Assembly: GCA_016715885.1 (NCBI GenBank)
Contig: JADJXL010000015.1
Location: forward strand, 186,001-250,000
DNA: 64,000 nucleotides
Direction of reading: 5' to 3'
Source: Polyangiaceae bacterium
GTDB lineage: Bacteria > Myxococcota_A > Polyangia > Polyangiales > Polyangiaceae
Both the position numbers and the translations under genes were made by a program. Below, in pieces: positions 37,506 to 46,272 of this stretch (the first letter of the stretch is position 1; each line of letters starts with the position of its first letter). Below the pieces are notes generated by a model. The model had not been told where the DNA came from. It was given only the letters and a program-made list of their open reading frames with translations, and searched no databases.

Positions 37506-38633
37506 TTACGTTCGAGCGTCGACCGCTCCTGCCCCCGTAATAATCCGTACGACGTCTCGAGGCGCATCGGAAAAGTCCAAATCACCGAGATGTCGCCATT
37601 CTTCCTCCATGGTGTAATCGCATCCAGGTGGTTCATGTTTCTGAAACCAGGGTTTTTCGTCGGGCGATAGGGTACGAAACGAGGCTTTTGGCAGATATTT
37701 GACCGGATGAACGTTCCGTTTGGCAAGCCAATCGCGATCGAAGACGACGCCAAAGCTTTCGAAGTCCCAACGAATCAGGTGCGGGCGATATCGATACAAT
37801 TCACCGATACGTTCGGGAGAAACCGCCGTGAACGACACCACCGGATAGCGCCCTCGAATCAGTCGCGAGCTTGCTCTCAATGTCGATGATTGCAAAATAC
37901 GCCACAATGCCGCAGCTCCGTCGCGTCGAGCACGCGGACCCCCGTGCCAAAGATCTTCGAGATACTCCCAGCGGAATTGTCCTGGCCAAGATCCATCGGC
38001 ACTGCGCGTGAAATGGGCGAGCGTTGGCCGAGCTAACGGAGACGTCCTCCATTCCGGAAAGAACGACCCCCAATCGAGTGTGTGGTCCTCGCTTGGTCGC
38101 GAATCCAGGTATTCTCGAGCGACATGCAAAAGATGTTCGTCGACGGGAGGCGCGCCGAGCTCCAAAAGCTTTCGATTACCACGAAAATGCGGCCCGTCAT
38201 CACACGGAAAAACCACTTCGATGCGTCGTCCTGCTTCGAGGCGAGCGCGAAGAAGTGATTCCATATGTCCGCCTGAGCGTACGGACACGGCAATCACGAC
38301 GTCCGCTGCATCCATGATTGCGCGATCTCGCTCTACTTCGGCATTTGCTGCTCCCTCCGGCAGGATTCGTACGGAGACGACGTTTGCCGATGCCTTCCGC
38401 GGCAAACAGTCGGCCACGTCCTGCTCGGTACCCTTCGTGACGAACGCCTCGAATTTACCGTCACCCATCGCTGCGCCAAACAGCGCGGATTCATAACCAA
38501 TGGTTCCGACGGACGCACACAAAGTATGCCCGCATCGAGCAATTGCATGGCCAAGCGCCATCGTCCACCGCAGCCATGGTTCGTCGGGGCGAAAGCGCCG
38601 CGGTTTTCGTGAATTGACCAGTGCGATCTTCAT
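37506..38633 (-). CDS. DprA/SLOG-like protein with AbiGi/DUF2971-like C-terminus
   Basis: A 375-residue cytoplasmic protein. Residues 1-150 read like a SLOG-superfamily Rossmann domain related to DprA: a start IALVNSRKPRR, a later SGGHMESLLRARLEAGRRIEVVFP and RGNRKLLELGA, which parallel the DprA pattern SGT(L)xTAxxALxxGR(x)VFAVP and GTNxLIxxGA. Residues 215-375 have FGVVFDRDWLAKRNVHPVKYL and a later DYTMEEEWRHLGDL, similar to AbiGi/DUF2971-type domains (E-W-R). SLOG domains bind nucleotides or NAD-like ligands in many prokaryotic conflict systems, so an effector role is plausible. No partner gene is in the same operon; the gene is convergent with the ATPase operon. Confidence 0.6.
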   Translation of the reverse strand: MKIALVNSRKPRRFRPDEPWLRWTMALGHAIARCGHTLCASVGTIGYESALFGAAMGDGKFEAFVTKGTEQDVADCLPRKASANVVSVRILPEGAANAEVERDRAIMDAADVVIAVSVRSGGHMESLLRARLEAGRRIEVVFPCDDGPHFRGNRKLLELGAPPVDEHLLHVAREYLDSRPSEDHTLDWGSFFPEWRTSPLARPTLAHFTRSADGSWPGQFRWEYLEDLWHGGPRARRDGAAALWRILQSSTLRASSRLIRGRYPVVSFTAVSPERIGELYRYRPHLIRWDFESFGVVFDRDWLAKRNVHPVKYLPKASFRTLSPDEKPWFQKHEPPGCDYTMEEEWRHLGDLDFSDAPRDVVRIITGAGAVDART

Positions 38634-39415
38634 ACGACGACGTTTGTCTCGGCACACCGACGGTAAGGCGCAATGCCGCCCATGTCAACTTCATCCTGCG
38701 GCAAGTAACCATCAATCACACGAGGAGTCCAGTGGGATATGTGTGATTTAAACATGTTCTGATTAACATTTGGGCTCCGCGGATTTCTACCCCGCCGGCT
38801 CGTACAACGCGAAGCTTTGGGATCTGCTTGATTTCTCGGCGCTGCGGCGGGGGCCCCGTTGTTTGAGCCGCCGAAGGCGGCGAGTTCGGGGTGCCGCACG
38901 TGCCGAGAAATCAAGCAGATCCTAAAGCGACACCAACGCAGTTGCGGCGCAGTGTTGGAAGAGCCGACACGATGCATCGTTCGAGCGCCTTCGGCTTGCC
39001 GCCCCAAACACATCCAATGTGCCCGCCCGACGCTCGGTCGAAATATGACCTATCCACCATTGTCTTTTTCTTGCCTCGCACCTTTTTCTGATCGATCGCG
39101 CACCGCCCCGAACCAGCATTGCATGCGTGGCCACGTTTTCCCATTGCCCTCTCACGAAAGCCGCAATTCGAGCGCAATAATCGCATCGGACAAAGAATGT
39201 CCCACCCTCGCGATCATTCCATTGCAAATCGATTTCCGATCCCCTATTTCTGTACTTGCCGGAGCTGAACGTCCGCGGCTCTCGGCAAAAATTCAATGTA
39301 GTACCTGCGGGACGGGAACGACCGCCCCGATTGCGCCTCCTTCCGAGGCGCCCGCCTGATTGGCGGGCATGTTACGAATGCAGCATTCGCGGACGATTGC
39401 AGAAAGGCTTTCCCC
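38634..39415. other. Long intergenic region with a large inverted repeat
   Basis: No convincing gene. It contains the 27-nt-arm inverted repeat at 38814-38928 and, near 39350-39368, GCCCGCC/GGCGGGC with a 5-base loop, just before the 39416 gene. Reverse-strand frames of 91-124 residues (for example 38922-39296) have weak coding character and are not annotated. Confidence 0.55.
38814..38928. repeat. Large inverted repeat with internal G/C hairpin
   Basis: Arms 38814-38840 and 38902-38928 are complementary over 27 bases with a single mismatch. Between them a second hairpin, GCCGCC-GAA-GGCGGC, lies at about 38868-38882. This shape fits a structured RNA, a MITE-like remnant or a cruciform; there are no transposase remains. 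Confidence 0.75.
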
Positions 39416-40615
39416 ATGCGCGCGACCGCGCTGAAAGGCTTTGCGCCCCAAAGAGCCATGGCCTCGCCCTATCTCTGCGACGAATACCTCACGGCGCCCC
39501 ACGCTCCTCCGCGTGGACCGCTGGAACCCTGGTGCGCCACCGTTTCGGATCACTTGCAGCAAGCCATAACCGACCGTCACGCACATATCGACGAGATTGC
39601 GGACGGTTTCGAACAAGCCGCAGAAATCGCATTGCTCCTCGGCCGCCTCGGAGAAGCCAAAAAACTGCGTCACACCGCCATTGCTTTTTTCGCCAGCGAA
39701 GCCGAACGAGGTGCCGGCACTTTTGCCACCATGCCCGCGCTTTGGATGCTCCTTGGTCTTGCTCGAATCGAACGAGCCCTCGGTCATTATGACGACGCCC
39801 TCTTCCTTTTCGAACGAATTGCGTCGCTCGGACTTGGCGGATCGCTCGACGACGGACCTCTCTTCCTCACGACGGCGCAATTTGCAGACATCGAATCCTG
39901 TTTCCCCGAATCTTCGGCTCGACTTCGGTCGGTTGCCATCGCCGAAGCGCTCGAAACGCTCGTGTTTGCTCGGCGTTACGACACCGCCCTCGTCGCTGCA
40001 CGCGCACGTCGCGCGGATGATCCCAAATGGCTTGGCGCTTTGCGCTTCGAGACCATTGCCACGGCACTCGGACGAATGGGCCTCTTGCGTGAAGTCCAGG
40101 TTTATCTCGCTTCGGTCATCGCGCAGCATCCCGAACATCCGCGCCTCGTGTTCGAACAAAAACGTGCGGAAGCATTTGCCGCCGCAGGGCGATTCGACGA
40201 TGCGGCAGAGCGCGTTGCATTCATCACGCAAACCCTTGAAATGCAATGGGAAATCGCGCCTGCTGCCTTGAGCGACGTGCTGCTCGCAGCGCGCACCTCT
40301 CACCTCTCGGCGCTTCTCGGTCGTGCTTCGGAAAGCGCACGTCTCGCAGCGCGAGCGCGCGCGCATGCGGCTCTTTTGGGCGATGTGCCGCTCGAAGCCG
40401 AGCTTGCGCTCCGCGTGATCGAAAGTGATGCGCCCAGTGATGTTCGCGCCGATGCGGCGGATGCCCTCACACGCATCGTGCTTGCCACCGGTTATGCAAT
40501 CACCCTTCCGCATGGCGGCGTGCGGCTTTTCGAGGCCGCAATGCCGCCTGCGAACGAGCCTCGCGCACCGACGTATCCCCTGCTACGTGATCGCCTGTAC
40601 GCGATCGCCGCATGA
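39416..40615 (+). CDS. Hypothetical helical-repeat (TPR-like) protein
   Basis: A 399-residue cytoplasmic protein rich in paired helices with TPR-like spacing (EIALLLGRLGEAKKLRHTAIAFF, MLLGLARIERALGHYDDALFLFERI, LVAARARRADDPKWLGALRFETIATALGRMGLL). No catalytic motif. It is about 100 bases upstream of cysD and in the same orientation. The link to sulfate activation is only by position. Confidence 0.7.
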   Translation: MRATALKGFAPQRAMASPYLCDEYLTAPHAPPRGPLEPWCATVSDHLQQAITDRHAHIDEIADGFEQAAEIALLLGRLGEAKKLRHTAIAFFASEAERGAGTFATMPALWMLLGLARIERALGHYDDALFLFERIASLGLGGSLDDGPLFLTTAQFADIESCFPESSARLRSVAIAEALETLVFARRYDTALVAARARRADDPKWLGALRFETIATALGRMGLLREVQVYLASVIAQHPEHPRLVFEQKRAEAFAAAGRFDDAAERVAFITQTLEMQWEIAPAALSDVLLAARTSHLSALLGRASESARLAARARAHAALLGDVPLEAELALRVIESDAPSDVRADAADALTRIVLATGYAITLPHGGVRLFEAAMPPANEPRAPTYPLLRDRLYAIAA

Positions 40616-40712
40616 CAAAAGCCACGCCTACCCTTCGCACTTGACGGACCTGCCGCGTCGCGCAATCTTCCGCTTTGCGCTGGCTCATCGCCCTTGCGCG
40701 CGCAGGTCCTTC

Positions 40713-41624
40713 ATGCCCCATCGAAAGCTCACGCATCTCAAGGCGCTCGAGGCCGAGAGCATTCACATCATTCGAGAAGTCGTCGCGTGTTTCGAGCGGC
40801 CGGTGATGCTTTACTCGATCGGCAAAGACAGCACCGTTCTGCTCCATCTCGCGCGCAAGGCGTTTCACCCGGGCAAACTTCCCTTCCCATTGCTCCACGT
40901 CGATACGACCTGGAAATTTCGCGACATGTACACATATCGCGACGGGTACGTGCGCGAAGAGCTCGGGCTCGATCTCATCGTCTATGCCAATCCCGAAGGA
41001 TTGCGCGCTGGAATCAATCCAATCACGCATGGAAGCAAGGTTCACACCGACGTGATGAAGACGCAAGCGCTGAAACAAGCGCTCAGTCATCATGGATTCG
41101 ACGCGGCATTCGGTGGAGCGCGCCGTGACGAAGAAAAGTCGCGAGCCAAAGAACGCGTCTTTTCATTCCGCGATGCCAATCATCGTTGGGACCCGAAAAA
41201 CCAGCGCCCCGAGCTTTGGAACATTTACAATACGGAAGTACACAAGGGCGAAAGTATTCGCGTTTTTCCGTTGTCGAATTGGACCGAGCTCGACGTATGG
41301 CAATACATTTACAAGGAAAACCTGCCCATCGTTCCGCTGTACCTTGCCAAACCCAGACCTGTCGTCGAACGCGATGGGACGCTCATCATGGTGGACGATG
41401 AAAGGTTGCCGCTTCGGCCTGGGGAAACACCCATCATGAAAACGGTACGTTTCCGGACGCTCGGCTGTTATCCTCTTTCGGGCGCCATTGAAAGCGAAGC
41501 CGTAACGCTGCCGGAAATCATTCAAGAAATGCTCATTGCGCGCCAGAGCGAACGTCAGGGTCGGCTCATCGATTTCGATCAATCCGGCAGTATGGAAGAA
41601 AAGAAGCGCGAAGGATACTTTTGA
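40713..41624 (+). CDS. cysD: Sulfate adenylyltransferase subunit 2
   Basis: Small subunit of ATP sulfurylase, which makes adenosine 5'-phosphosulfate from ATP and sulfate. The 303-residue product has the PP-loop (YSIGKDSTVLLHLA) of the PAPS reductase / CysD family, then KLPFPLLHVDTTWKFRDMY, the AFGGARRDEEKSRAKER block and the C-terminal REGYF end typical of CysD. The ATG at 40713 gives the normal N-terminus; an open frame extends to 40425. It is coupled to cysNC by a four-base overlap. Confidence 0.97.
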   Translation: MPHRKLTHLKALEAESIHIIREVVACFERPVMLYSIGKDSTVLLHLARKAFHPGKLPFPLLHVDTTWKFRDMYTYRDGYVREELGLDLIVYANPEGLRAGINPITHGSKVHTDVMKTQALKQALSHHGFDAAFGGARRDEEKSRAKERVFSFRDANHRWDPKNQRPELWNIYNTEVHKGESIRVFPLSNWTELDVWQYIYKENLPIVPLYLAKPRPVVERDGTLIMVDDERLPLRPGETPIMKTVRFRTLGCYPLSGAIESEAVTLPEIIQEMLIARQSERQGRLIDFDQSGSMEEKKREGYF

Positions 41625-43552
41625 GTTTTCCCATGATCGACGAATTGGATCTCGCAGCGCAGGACATCGAGGCGTATCTTTCGCAAAACGAGCACAAGGA
41701 GCTCTTGCGGCTGCTCACGTGCGGCAACGTCGACGACGGCAAGAGCACGTTGATTGGACGGCTTTTGCACGACACGAAGGGCATTTACGAGGATCAGCTC
41801 GCCGCCGTTGCAAAGGATAGCAAGGTTTTCGGCACGCAAGGAGGCGCCATCGACTTGGCCCTGCTCGTCGATGGCCTGAAGAGCGAACGCGAGCAAGGCA
41901 TTACGATCGACGTTGCGTATCGCTACTTTTCGACCTCGCGGCGCAAATACATCATCGCCGACACACCCGGGCACGAGCAATACACGCGCAACATGGCCAC
42001 CGGCGCGAGCACCGCAGAATTGGCGATCATCCTCGTCGACGCAAAAAAAGGAGTGACGACCCAAACGAGGCGCCATGCTTTCATCACGAGCCTCCTCGGC
42101 ATTCGCAAAGTCGTCGTTGCCATAAACAAAATGGATCTCGTCGGGTTTTCCCAAGAAACGTTCGACGCCATTCGGCGAGAATTTCTCGACTTTGCGGCGC
42201 GTTTGCCCGATCGCCATCATTGGTTTGTCCCGCTGTCGGCGCTCGGTGGCGACAATGTCGTCGAAAAAAGCGCGGCCATGCCTTGGTACGAAGGCGAGCC
42301 GCTGCTCGCATTGCTCGACACGATGCCGCTCGACGAAGCCGACAACACGGTGGACATGCGTTTTCCCGTGCAATGGGTCAATCGTCCAACGCCGGATTTT
42401 CGTGGCTTTTGCGGAACCATCGCGTCGGGCTCGCTTCGCAAAGGTGATGCCATCGTCGCATTGCCTTCGGGCCGATCGAGCCGCATTGCGCGCATCGTCA
42501 CTTGGGAAGGGGATCTCGACGAAGCAGCGGCTCCGATGTCCATTACGGTCACATTGGAAGACGAAATTGACGTCAGCCGAGGTGATGTCCTTTGCCATTC
42601 GGACAATCGGCCTTCCATTTCCAGCCGCGTTTCCGCAACGCTCGTATGGATGGACGAAAAGGCCATGGTGCCTGGGCGAGAATACTGGATCAAACACGGT
42701 GTTCACCGTACGCCGGGCAGCGTGACGCGCATCGTGCATCGCGTGGACGTCAATACACTGGAAAAGCACGACACGCAGTCGCTTGGATTGAATGAAATTG
42801 GGATCGTGGAAATTCGCACGAGCCGCCCGTTGATATTCGATGCGTACGTGAAAAACCGCAACATGGGCGCGTTCATCGTCATCGATCGCTTGACGAACGG
42901 CACCGTGGGCGCAGGCCTGATCACCGGCAGTGGATCGGCGCATTGGGATGCTCCAACGCTCGGTCGACCACGAGCAGCCTTGAGTGACCTTACGATCGAA
43001 GAACGCGAAAAGCGTTATGGGCAAAAGCCTACGACCATCTTGATCACGGGTTTGTCCGGGTCTGGCAAAACGGCGGTTGCGAGCGAAGTCGAGCGGCGTT
43101 TATTCGAACAGGGCCGAGCGGTCTTTGCGATCGACGGGCTTTCGATGCGTCGTGGCATGTGTCGGGACCTTGGTTTTTCCGCGGCAGATCGTTCGGAGAA
43201 CCTGCGTCGATCCATGGAAGTGGCAAAACTATTCAATGATGCGGGGCTCATTTGCATTGCTTCCATGGTTGCCCCCGAAGACATCGTACGCAAACGCGCA
43301 CGGGATGTCGTTGGAGCGGATAAGTTTTTCTTGGTACATTTGTCGGCGCCCATCGAATGGTGCCGCCGTGCCGACGAGAGCGGCCTTTATCGCGATGCAG
43401 ATGCAGGTAAAATGTCCAACATTCCGGGCGTGGATTTTCCTTACGACCCCCCGACCGATGCCGACTTGACGCTCCCGAGCCACGAATTGAGTGTCGCGGA
43501 ATGCGCGGATAGAATCATTCGGGAATTGGAGCGCAGGGGGAGGATTGGGTAA
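41621..43552 (+). CDS. cysNC: Bifunctional sulfate adenylyltransferase subunit 1 / APS kinase
   Basis: A 643-residue fusion of CysN and CysC. The N-terminal GTPase has G1 GNVDDGKST, G3 DTPGHEQY and G4 NKMDL, followed by EF-Tu-like beta barrels. The C-terminal APS kinase (from about residue 465) has the P-loop GLSGSGKTA, then DGLSMRRGMCRDLGF and FFLVHLSAPIEWC. It makes APS and then PAPS, the sulfate donor for reduction or sulfation. TTG at 41621 with AAGGA five bases before it is the likely start; ATG at 41633 is the alternative. Confidence 0.96.
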   Translation: MSFPMIDELDLAAQDIEAYLSQNEHKELLRLLTCGNVDDGKSTLIGRLLHDTKGIYEDQLAAVAKDSKVFGTQGGAIDLALLVDGLKSEREQGITIDVAYRYFSTSRRKYIIADTPGHEQYTRNMATGASTAELAIILVDAKKGVTTQTRRHAFITSLLGIRKVVVAINKMDLVGFSQETFDAIRREFLDFAARLPDRHHWFVPLSALGGDNVVEKSAAMPWYEGEPLLALLDTMPLDEADNTVDMRFPVQWVNRPTPDFRGFCGTIASGSLRKGDAIVALPSGRSSRIARIVTWEGDLDEAAAPMSITVTLEDEIDVSRGDVLCHSDNRPSISSRVSATLVWMDEKAMVPGREYWIKHGVHRTPGSVTRIVHRVDVNTLEKHDTQSLGLNEIGIVEIRTSRPLIFDAYVKNRNMGAFIVIDRLTNGTVGAGLITGSGSAHWDAPTLGRPRAALSDLTIEEREKRYGQKPTTILITGLSGSGKTAVASEVERRLFEQGRAVFAIDGLSMRRGMCRDLGFSAADRSENLRRSMEVAKLFNDAGLICIASMVAPEDIVRKRARDVVGADKFFLVHLSAPIEWCRRADESGLYRDADAGKMSNIPGVDFPYDPPTDADLTLPSHELSVAECADRIIRELERRGRIG

Positions 43553-43557
43553 ATCCT

Positions 43558-44004
43558 TTACGCTTTCCGTTTTTCCTTCAACAACTCGTCAATCCGCACT
43601 CCATCGATCGTCAACCCCTCGATCGAACATCCCTCTATCTTCAACCCTTCCAAATTGCCATTTTTGATGACCGCATTCACGAAGGTCACGTCATCCAATC
43701 TCGCATCCTCGAATGACGCATTCTTGATGTTCGCCTTCTCGAACGTCACATCATCAAGCTCGGCCCCTTTGAACGACGCATTCTTGATTTTCGCCTTCCC
43801 AAGCTCCACGTCGTCTAGCTCGGATCCCTCGAACGTCGCGTTGTGAATCACCGCCTGCGCCAGGCTCACGTCGTCGAGCCGCGCTCCCTCGAACGTCGCA
43901 TTGTGGATCTTCGCCTTCGCCAGACTCACATCATCCAGCTCGATCCCCTCGAGCGACACGTTCACCAGCTTCTTCGGCAGCGCCGTGGGCGACTTCGCTT
44001 TCAT
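43558..44004 (-). CDS. Pentapeptide-like repeat protein
   Basis: A 148-residue protein with no signal, almost wholly a 20-residue tandem pattern such as ARLDDVSLAQAVIHNATFEG, related to pentapeptide A(D/N)LxX repeats that fold into a right-handed quadrilateral beta helix. The repeat is well conserved at DNA level (60-bp spacing), which suggests recent amplification. Such proteins can mimic DNA or act as adaptors. Function is unknown. Confidence 0.78.
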   Translation of the reverse strand: MKAKSPTALPKKLVNVSLEGIELDDVSLAKAKIHNATFEGARLDDVSLAQAVIHNATFEGSELDDVELGKAKIKNASFKGAELDDVTFEKANIKNASFEDARLDDVTFVNAVIKNGNLEGLKIEGCSIEGLTIDGVRIDELLKEKRKA

Positions 44005-44046
44005 GCAGCCATGCTACTCCGTCCCTGAACCTCCTGGAGCATCGAC

Positions 44047-44880
44047 ATGCAAGCCCCCACGTTTCTCCCCTTCCACGCAATCGTCACCGCACCGGACTCG
44101 AGCCCCACGCGCTACATGTTCGTTCTCCACGGCATCTTCGGCTCCGGGGGAAACTTTCGCACCTTCATCCGACGTGTTGCCGAAGCTTGTCCGAATTGGG
44201 GGTTTGTCCTCGTTGACCTGCGCGGACACGGTCAGTCGCTCGGTGCGCCGGCGCCGCACTCCATCGAAAGCGCAGCTCAAGATCTCGTTCACCTGGGCGA
44301 GCACCTTGGCATCGATGTTCGCGGCGTCATGGGCCACTCGTTCGGCGGCAAGGTCGCGCTCGCATACGCCGCGCTGCGCGAGCGCGAGCTCGATGAAGTG
44401 TGGGTGCTCGACTCGACCCCCAGCACGCGCGCAGACGGCATGAAAACGGTCGGCGCAGCCCATGTCCTCGATACGCTCGACAAGCTGCCTCCCGCGTTTC
44501 CATCGCGCGACTTTTTCGTCGAGCACATGACGTCGAGCGGCATGGGTCGCGCGCAGATCGACTGGCTCGCGATGAACGTCAGGCGCGATGGCGACGTGTT
44601 CCGTTTTCGTCTCGATTTGCAGGCGATTCGTGCGCTGCTCGAAGACTACTTCGCCCGCGATCTGTGGTTTGTCGTGGAACGTAGCGATGGCCGCCGGCGC
44701 CTCGGCTTCGTCATCGGCGGCCGTTCGATCACCGTCAGTCCTGCCGATCGCGATCGTCTCTCCAAACTTGCCGAAACCAACCCCAAGCTCGAAGTCCACG
44801 TCCTCGAACGCGCAGATCACTGGGTGCACGTCGACGATCCGGATGGGCTTTTCGAGATCGTTCGCCAGGCGCTTTCGTGA
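44047..44880 (+). CDS. Alpha/beta hydrolase
   Basis: A 277-residue enzyme of the alpha/beta hydrolase fold. The oxyanion region is LHGIFGSGGNFR, the nucleophile elbow is MGHSFGGKVAL, and the final His lies in RADHWVHVDDPDGL; an acid residue near VWVLDSTP or later completes the triad. The fold's YbfF/esterase-like members are the closest general match. Substrate unknown. It lies 44 bases upstream of the exonuclease III gene. Confidence 0.85.
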   Translation: MQAPTFLPFHAIVTAPDSSPTRYMFVLHGIFGSGGNFRTFIRRVAEACPNWGFVLVDLRGHGQSLGAPAPHSIESAAQDLVHLGEHLGIDVRGVMGHSFGGKVALAYAALRERELDEVWVLDSTPSTRADGMKTVGAAHVLDTLDKLPPAFPSRDFFVEHMTSSGMGRAQIDWLAMNVRRDGDVFRFRLDLQAIRALLEDYFARDLWFVVERSDGRRRLGFVIGGRSITVSPADRDRLSKLAETNPKLEVHVLERADHWVHVDDPDGLFEIVRQALS

Positions 44881-44924
44881 GCGCTCTTTTCTCGAGCACG
44901 TTTCAGGGTTAGGGAAGGACCAAC

Positions 44925-45698
44925 ATGCGTATCGCTTCTTGGAACGTGAACTCGATTCGCGCGCGGCTCGAACACCTCACCGACTGGCTTCGTCGCGCTT
45001 CTCCCGATGTCGTTTGCATGCAGGAGACCAAGGTCGAAGACGAAAAGTTTCCGATCGAGGCTCTTGGCGATGCGGGATACGCCGTCGTGCACGCAGGACA
45101 AAAGTCCTACAACGGCGTGGCGATCGCAGCGCGGTTTGGCCTGACAATCGATGACGTGAAGAAGGGCCTCGATGGGGATGATGGAGACATCGCCGCGAGG
45201 CTCATCGCTGCGACGATCGAAGGCGTGCGCATCGTCAACGTGTACGTGCCGAATGGCCAAGCGGTTGGAACGAAACCGTTTGCGTACAAACTGATGTGGC
45301 TCGATCGGTTGAAGCTCGAGCTTGCTGCGCGCTATTCACCGGACGGCCAGCTTCTCGTGTGCGGTGACTTCAACGTCGCGCCGAGTGACATCGACGTGCA
45401 TGCGCCAAAGAAGTGGGAGGGGCAGGTGCTTTGTCATCCGGATGAACGAGCTGCGCTGCGCCGTCTGCTCGACTGGGGACTCGTCGATGCGTTGAGAGAG
45501 CGTCGCCCCGACGAGCACGTTTACAGTTGGTGGGACTATCGCATGGGTGCGTTCAAGAAAAACCACGGACTGCGCATCGACTTGGTGCTCGTGACGCCGC
45601 CGCTTCTCGCGCGCACGAAGGACGTGTGGGTGGACAAGAGCACGCGTGAGCTCGAGCGGCCGAGCGACCATGCGCCCGTGATGATCGACATCGAGTGA
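44925..45698 (+). CDS. xth: Exodeoxyribonuclease III / AP endonuclease
   Basis: A 257-residue enzyme of the exonuclease III family that repairs abasic sites and blocked 3' ends. It shows RIASWNVNSIRAR, VCMQETKVED with the metal-binding Glu, GDFNVAPSDIDV, the DWGLVDALRERRPDEHVYSWWDYR box and the terminal SDHAPVMIDIE with the catalytic His. The length is normal. AGGGAAGGACC is upstream of the ATG. Confidence 0.97.
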   Translation: MRIASWNVNSIRARLEHLTDWLRRASPDVVCMQETKVEDEKFPIEALGDAGYAVVHAGQKSYNGVAIAARFGLTIDDVKKGLDGDDGDIAARLIAATIEGVRIVNVYVPNGQAVGTKPFAYKLMWLDRLKLELAARYSPDGQLLVCGDFNVAPSDIDVHAPKKWEGQVLCHPDERAALRRLLDWGLVDALRERRPDEHVYSWWDYRMGAFKKNHGLRIDLVLVTPPLLARTKDVWVDKSTRELERPSDHAPVMIDIE

Positions 45699-45713
45699 AG
45701 TCAAGGCCATCGG

Positions 45714-45777
45714 TCGGACAGATATTGTCCGATCGGACCAAGTACGACCTACGTATGGTCGGACCAACTATGTCCGA
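45714..45777. promoter_or_regulatory. Two TCGGAC-N7-GTCCGA dyads
   Basis: TCGGAC at 45714-45719 pairs with GTCCGA at 45727-45732, and TCGGAC at 45759-45764 pairs with GTCCGA at 45772-45777. Both have identical half-sites and a 7-base spacer, start 45 bases apart, and lie between xth and the 45831 gene. A one-mismatch version is at 25375-25393. This looks like an operator pair for a dimeric regulator. Confidence 0.6.
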
Positions 45778-45830
45778 TCGGCCCGAAAACGACGCAGCGC
45801 GCCGCGCTTTCAGTTGTTACCTTTTCCGGC

Positions 45831-46268
45831 GTGATGCGACTCGATCTCGATGGTTTTTCGCTCGATCTGCCCCCGTGCTGGTCGGGCTTGGAAGACGTGA
45901 CCTACTCTGATCCGACCACGCTCCCGCCGGTCGCGTTTGCGGCCGACGGTGGCACGGGACGGCTCATGGTTGCCGAGATGCTCTTCGAAGATGACGAAGA
46001 GCCCGGCACGGAACCGAGTGCAATCAAGGCGCTCGCGATTGCTTGGGGCAAACGTCGTCGAGTGCAGCCGCTGGAGCTCGGCACCGTCGATTGTCCCGAG
46101 GGAGCAGCAGCGACGGCGACCTATTTCGTGCGTGGTTGCTTCGTGCAGGTGTGGTTCTTGTCGAACGGAGAACGTGTCGTGCAAGCGAGCTACGTTTGTC
46201 CGTGGGACAAGCGCACTGCGGAGCAAAACGAACGCGAATCGATCGTGCGATCGCTACGTTGGTCCTGA
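45831..46268 (+). CDS. Hypothetical protein
   Basis: A 145-residue cytoplasmic protein of alternating strands (LDLDGFSLDLPPCWSGLEDVTYS, GRLMVAEMLFEDDE, ATATYFVRGCFVQVWFLSNGERVVQASYVCPWD). It resembles DUF1795/DcrB-like two-layer folds only in general. The start may be GTG at 45831 or ATG at 45834. It is immediately downstream of two dyad sites, which may regulate it. No family is recognised. Confidence 0.65.
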   Translation: MMRLDLDGFSLDLPPCWSGLEDVTYSDPTTLPPVAFAADGGTGRLMVAEMLFEDDEEPGTEPSAIKALAIAWGKRRRVQPLELGTVDCPEGAAATATYFVRGCFVQVWFLSNGERVVQASYVCPWDKRTAEQNERESIVRSLRWS

Positions 46269-46272
46269 CAAA

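Noticed and set aside
38922..39296. Reverse-strand 124-residue frame
   Set aside because: No ribosome site, no recognisable domain, and it overlaps the inverted repeat.
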